From: Colwellia sp.
GTDB lineage: Bacteria > Pseudomonadota > Gammaproteobacteria > Enterobacterales > Alteromonadaceae
DNA: 37,935 nt
Direction: 5' to 3'
Assembly (NCBI GenBank): GCA_013215465.1
Contig: JABSOW010000032.1
Location: forward strand, 1 to 37,935
Position numbers and translations under genes: made by a program. Numbering within the stretch: the first letter of the stretch is position 1; every line of letters begins with the position of its first letter. This document shows positions 35,901 through 37,935 of this stretch, piece by piece. The notes under the pieces are model-generated. The model saw nothing but the letters and a program-made list of their open reading frames with translations. It ran no database searches and was not told where the DNA came from.

Positions 35901-37935
35901 ATGTAGCAGAAGTGATTGTAGGTGCTGGAATATTGCTGACTGTAACCGCAGTATTATCGACTACATTCACAGCCGCATCTGCACCTGCTGCCCAATCTTC
36001 ATCGCCGGAGAGGTTATAGGTAATACCGCCCGTAGAAGTAAGGCCCGCTTTATTAATTCGCTTTTGAATTTCAGCTTTATCCGTGACATCGAGTGTGATA
36101 CTAAAACTAGTAATGGAAGTACGCTCCACATTGCTACTGCCAACGAGAGGGTAAGCGCCAATATCGGTGTCATTTGCACCCATAAAGGTGAATTTAGCCG
36201 CAATAATATCATTGTTAGCGCCGGTAACACTTGGAATGTTAGCGCCCGTTACGCTAAATACACCTGTACTGGCATCATAGAGAGCAGAGGTAATAGTAGG
36301 TGCGGTTACGTTACTCACAGTGATAGCATTGGTCGCGTCAGCGGTATTGCCCACGAGGATCTCAGCCATAAAATTATCGCTGGCTTCAATGTTATATACT
36401 TGACCGCCGGTTGCGCTGGTACCACCTTTATTGATTATCGCATTAACACCCGCTTTGTCGCTTGCGCTTAAGCCTAGCGTAAATTGCGTTACACTATCGC
36501 GCTCAACGTTTAAGGTATCAGTTAAGCCATAGGTAGAACCACCTTCACCCGTTATGATGAATGAGGCAGCAGTAACATCGTTGGCTGCGCCAGATTTTGG
36601 TTTAAAGTCGACACCCGTTACAACGATGTTCCCCGTACTGTAATCATAAGTAGCAGAGGTAATTGAGGGTGAAGGTACACCGCTGACAGTGATGGCGTTT
36701 CCCGTTGCATCTGACGTATCACCATCGCTATAAGCTGTTATAAAACCATGACCTACATTTATATTATAAGCACTTCCCGTATAGGACAATGTACCGTTCG
36801 TATTTAGCAGCGCTTCAACTGCTACGATATCTGAACCAGCAAGGGTAACCGTAAATTGCGTGGCGCTATCAATTTCAACATTAGACGTTGCAATAGTAAG
36901 TGTATAGGTGCCGCTAGCTTCACCAGTAAGGATTATTTTCGTGACATCAACATCATCACTACTACCGTTGGCAATAAAGTTAACACCTGTAACCACTAAT
37001 ATTTTGGTATCTTCATCGTAAGTACCAGAAGTAATTTGTGGCGCAGCAACAACGGTGATTGTTGTTGTCGCTGTATTAGTATCAATATCGCCATCGTTTA
37101 CTTTTGTGGTAACAGTTCGTGCGCCTCCGATAATAGCAGTAATGGCAGCACTGTTCGCATAGACCACGGCTTCAATGACATCTTGATAATCAGATAATAT
37201 TGCGCTGCCTGATAAATCAATCACTGTGCCAGAAGTGTAGGCTATAGTCACGCCACCCATAGTAGCAGGGGTACCCACGATACTAATGGTTTCATTAGCC
37301 CCGTTAACCACACCACCTGACAACGATATTTGACCTGATTCCATATTGGTGTCATCACTATCGGTAATACTAACATCGGCATCGGAAATATTGACTGACG
37401 TAACACCTGCATTATAACCGATATAATAATCATTCCCACCTGCACCGGAGCTGTCGTCGAAATCGAGATTTATACTGCCAGTGGAGTTGGAGCTACCTGT
37501 AGTAAAACTCATACTTGTTTTATCATTTTTATTCAATGGATTATAAGTCATACCATCAGTATCAAAAAATGTTTGTTTATCTATTTGAATGTAATAAGTT
37601 ATATTAGTAATTAATGTTGTAGAAGGGTTAATTGTTATAGTAGTTCCACCTGTTCCCGTGACTTTTACATTATTTCCTGTAATTGATTCTACTAAACTAT
37701 CATCACTAGCCTTATATATTTTAATAGTGCCTGTACCTGCACTAGAAATAACTTCATCAAAATTCAATACAATATTGGAATTTACGTCTATACCTGTTGC
37801 ATTGTCTACCGGAGTAAATGATGAAATGATTGGTGGTTTATTATTCGTATCGCCATCATGTCGATAATATGCGTGAGTCGTTTGTCCGGTAGCAATGAGA
37901 ACATCATCATCACCATCGTTATCCACATCTTCAAT
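29923..37935 (-). CDS. Giant repeat-rich surface protein with internal GlyGly-CTERM-like tail and C-terminal beta-barrel (5' end off window)
   Basis: The last 2670 residues of a longer protein; the frame is open through the window edge (IEDVDNDGDDD, FG-GAP-like). Order: Ig-like SbsA-type domain; a cadherin-like domain; eight tandem modules of about 124 residues (34075-37050); two Ig-like (Big) domains; a dystroglycan-type cadherin domain (He_PIG, SGKPSWATF); VCBS/cadherin domains (TYTPNENYNGSDSFTY-like); Calx-beta (VEENETLTISL); thrombospondin type 3 repeats (DTDGDLIPDNEEGLGDADSD); a choice-of-anchor U-type domain (GGPNDDDGEANG); two more cadherin-like domains; a GlyGly-CTERM-like tail (SSGGGSMGYLSLLLGSLL then MRRNKK); then a barrel of about 180 residues of OmpA/OMP_b-brl type ending VNYQF. 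Many Asp-rich loops suggest calcium binding. Probably an adhesin or cell-envelope protein; export signal and full size are not visible. Confidence 0.9.
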   Translation of the reverse strand: MEDVDNDGDDDVLIATGQTTHAYYRHDGDTNNKPPIISSFTPVDNATGIDVNSNIVLNFDEVISSAGTGTIKIYKASDDSLVESITGNNVKVTGTGGTTITINPSTTLITNITYYIQIDKQTFFDTDGMTYNPLNKNDKTSMSFTTGSSNSTGSINLDFDDSSGAGGNDYYIGYNAGVTSVNISDADVSITDSDDTNMESGQISLSGGVVNGANETISIVGTPATMGGVTIAYTSGTVIDLSGSAILSDYQDVIEAVVYANSAAITAIIGGARTVTTKVNDGDIDTNTATTTITVVAAPQITSGTYDEDTKILVVTGVNFIANGSSDDVDVTKIILTGEASGTYTLTIATSNVEIDSATQFTVTLAGSDIVAVEALLNTNGTLSYTGSAYNINVGHGFITAYSDGDTSDATGNAITVSGVPSPSITSATYDYSTGNIVVTGVDFKPKSGAANDVTAASFIITGEGGSTYGLTDTLNVERDSVTQFTLGLSASDKAGVNAIINKGGTSATGGQVYNIEASDNFMAEILVGNTADATNAITVSNVTAPTITSALYDASTGVFSVTGANIPSVTGANNDIIAAKFTFMGANDTDIGAYPLVGSSNVERTSITSFSITLDVTDKAEIQKRINKAGLTSTGGITYNLSGDEDWAAGADAAVNVVDNTAVTVSNIPAPTITSATYNEDSKSLVVTGTNFVGLDGATNDIDITMLTLTGEAGATFTLTGQTANVEIDSATQFTLTVAGTDVTSVESLLNVNGTASNDSSTYNLNAADDFIAGYAVGDTSDSTNIVTVSGWPQPIITSSTYDAVTGLFVITGIDFTTNGGGLDVDVSTFTFTGEGGITYTLTDTADVNITNATTFTITLSATDKAAINDLFNKNGTDSTGTTAYNIAVADNFMTAVTAGDTSDTTNNAITTSNVAIPTVTSATYNAASGMLVVTGTSIPSLGSASDIDASMFTLLGEDSSSYTLVGSSDVERTSSTSFTIILDTNDKAAVNLFINKDGFTSTGGTTYNLGAAEDWAKGADASVNVIDGTNAITVSNVAAPTITSATYNSHSGVLTVTGAGLFSLSGTTNDIDLSTFTLTGEGGASYTLTTTTDVELSSNTSFSATLIGGDKAGVDAILHLNGTQSDDTTTYNLAAAEDWNMGVGSSINIIDSTNAVTVTGWPLPTISTATYDVSTGILVVSGTNFEAKTGSLNDIDVSLLTFSGQGGVSYSLTSTTDVEITSATEFSITLSGTDKTSVDALLNKNSTSASDATVYNLAAADDFNANKTAGDTSDSTGNSITVNKVAPAVTTPATTLNVNAATQAVSGTFTTDGTAISLFLDTGNDGTPDGGALGTDNVAGGTWSITATLADDTVFDYLIVADVGGGNESLYIDVPTIIEDSTAPVAPVVTAPAVAASTQSTSYTISGTHAENGVIINLYADTDNNGVADNATIITSGVVSSNAWSFSATLTADSANDRIVVAKDAVGNSSADTNVPTITHTTPIVVIPPTNTSPIISGSAPSTMEVGKTYNFIPSASDADAGDTLTFSISGKPSWATFSSATGALSGTPSKDDVGSSSMTITVTDNSGADNANASLVFALTVTAKANVAPVATDISATVEEDGETSISLSATDTDKDPLTLVVVNQPSHGSLVTSTQANTWLYTPNENYNGSDSFTYKANDGTVDSAVVTANITITPINDKPIAVDDVITQPFNNEGSYTLDVLGNDTDVDNDTLTIINASVDIGSVSVTSGQLLYQAGVAQGNATFSYVISDGTATAQASVSLTIEDIPLEGLPVITLPADIEVNATGLYTKVDLGVAKAVDSAGNPLPVSLLDGITVFAPGNNIAYWQSVDVNGSASIAMQKVVVHPLITLSKNEQSVEGTSHSVGVHLNGPSPTYPVTIAYTVGGTMDASDHNLTSGEVSIEQGTSTTINFDVLVDGLVEENETLTISLSNGAIYTLEVSEQNLAPTISYNVTQGGEQRSLIEIGGGDIVIQTQVNDGNPTDTHTYQWASSLVDTDSDETSFTIDSANLSAGMQTIDVSVTDSAEAPATTTANIYLNIQETLPILTSKDTDGDLIPDNEEGLGDADSDGIPDYLDVPSACNVMPEQASNSNAFLVEGEAGVCLRKGSTVANNKTGGIELSPDEVASDTQATNTGGLFDFIAYGLPKAGQTYSLVLPQVLPIPASAIYRKYTQSKGWFEFVVDANNSYSSTFGDKGYCPAPNDNGWTAGLTEGHWCVKITLEDGGPNDDDGEANGTIVDPGGVGVWLSSNSLPDAQNESTQTAWNTAITIDVLANDTDADNDTLTINSASADLGVVTIVNEQLIYTPPTDFFGVATINYGISDNNGGTGFAEVTVNVTENQAPIANDDLANTDDQTTITINVLENDSDGNGDELTITSANAEYGNAIINADNHITYTPKTGFDGVDTITYTINDGKDGQAQATVSITVTAYEIITVTNKSSGGGSMGYLSLLLGSLLIMRRNKKIAQSKQIRQWSVTVLSLCLLSFNSQANWHLDATLGQAKTKDTNTTLQSGTITAFDDSDTSWSLGGGYAFDNGIDVGVHYLDMGEGSATITGESLTPEQYHQAVSTLSPILVSGVGIEVGYQFWQEQNFSSSVFVGMLAWEGDIASEYNGHILKTEVDGTDVYYGIKGTYQLTSQWQLGLGFKRYNLAPNDVDNVYLSVNYQF
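30547..30565 (-). promoter_or_regulatory. Possible internal ribosome-binding site and ATG for the C-terminal barrel
   Basis: On the minus strand AGGGAG (30560-30565) lies 10 nt before an in-frame ATG (30547-30549). From that ATG the residues MRRNKKIAQSKQIRQ, then WSVTVLSLCLLSF, then NSQA before NW form a textbook Sec signal peptide, followed by an eight-strand-type barrel to the stop at 29923 (208 residues). A TTG two codons upstream is an alternative start. Internal initiation would release a normal outer-membrane protein separately from the giant protein. No start-site data exist here; spacing is a little long. Confidence 0.45.
34075..37050 (-). repeat. Eight tandem ~124-residue modules in the giant surface protein
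   Basis: Each module (about 370 nt) runs from PTITSATYN-like through VVTGTNF, NDIDVS, TLTGEGG, DVE..S.T.F, DKA.V, NKNGT and YNLAAADD to AITVSN. Copies are diverged at roughly half or fewer identical residues, so this is an old array. Modules 1, 4 and 7 alone end in Gly before the next module (SG-VPSP, SG-WPQP, TG-WPLP). Modules 3 and 6 share NIPS/SIPS, VERTS and ED-WA-GADA. Modules 2 and 5 share TGEGG, LTDT and DNFM. This shows a three-module super-period of about 1.1 kb. Outer limits are approximate to a few codons. Confidence 0.88.

Noticed and set aside
36064..36471. Plus-strand open frame of 135 codons opposite the giant gene
   Set aside because: It is antisense to repetitive coding sequence that forms well-matched modules; similar long antisense frames recur along the same gene.

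Overview
The window looks like a chromosomal stretch of a marine, probably cold-adapted gammaproteobacterium of the Alteromonadales, with Colwellia or a close relative as my best guess. That placement is inference. It rests on the AT-rich composition, two TonB receptors, an Aer-type chemoreceptor, a type I-F CRISPR repeat and a GlyGly-CTERM sorting tail. No rRNA or tRNA gene was seen to anchor the taxonomy.

Layout. (1) 1-800: the trailing part of a type I-F CRISPR array, with 13 full repeats, one cut repeat and 13 spacers of 32 nt; no cas genes are in the window. (2) 936-9464: a sensory block. Three minus-strand genes encode a GGDEF/EAL protein with two PAS domains, an Aer-like chemoreceptor and a PAS/GAF hybrid histidine kinase. 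Divergent from them is a MerR-type HTH fused to a receiver domain. (3) 9488-18637: a catabolic island for a primary, probably aromatic, amine. A FeaR-like AraC regulator faces a TonB receptor, an aldehyde dehydrogenase, the four tryptophan-tryptophylquinone (TTQ) amine dehydrogenase genes (large subunit, MauE, MauD, small subunit), a monohaem cytochrome c and a dihaem cytochrome c4. A strong terminator closes it. (4) 18812-19127: a decayed methylglyoxal synthase gene. (5) 19284-26820: a second island of the same design. A FeaR-like AraC regulator faces a GMC flavin oxidoreductase, a TonB receptor, a periplasmic SMP-30-like protein and a ten-helix membrane protein. (6) 26883-29922: a gene graveyard. 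It holds a flavin reductase-MarR fusion gene with three in-frame stops, cut at its 5' end by a decayed IS66-family element, followed by about 620 bases with no assignable gene. (7) 29923-37935: the 3' part of a giant minus-strand surface-protein gene.

How the parts may work together. In the amine island the periplasmic quinoprotein would convert the amine to aldehyde and ammonia. Electrons would pass to the co-encoded c-type cytochromes, and the cytoplasmic aldehyde dehydrogenase would make the acid. The AraC protein is the likely substrate-responsive activator. The second island probably oxidises an alcohol or polyol, but its substrate cannot be read from sequence.

The most unusual item is the giant gene. 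A GlyGly-CTERM-like tail lies inside the reading frame. Its basic end doubles, in the same frame, as the start of what looks like a complete Sec signal peptide for a C-terminal beta-barrel, with a Shine-Dalgarno-like site just upstream of an internal ATG. The same gene carries eight tandem modules with a three-module super-period.
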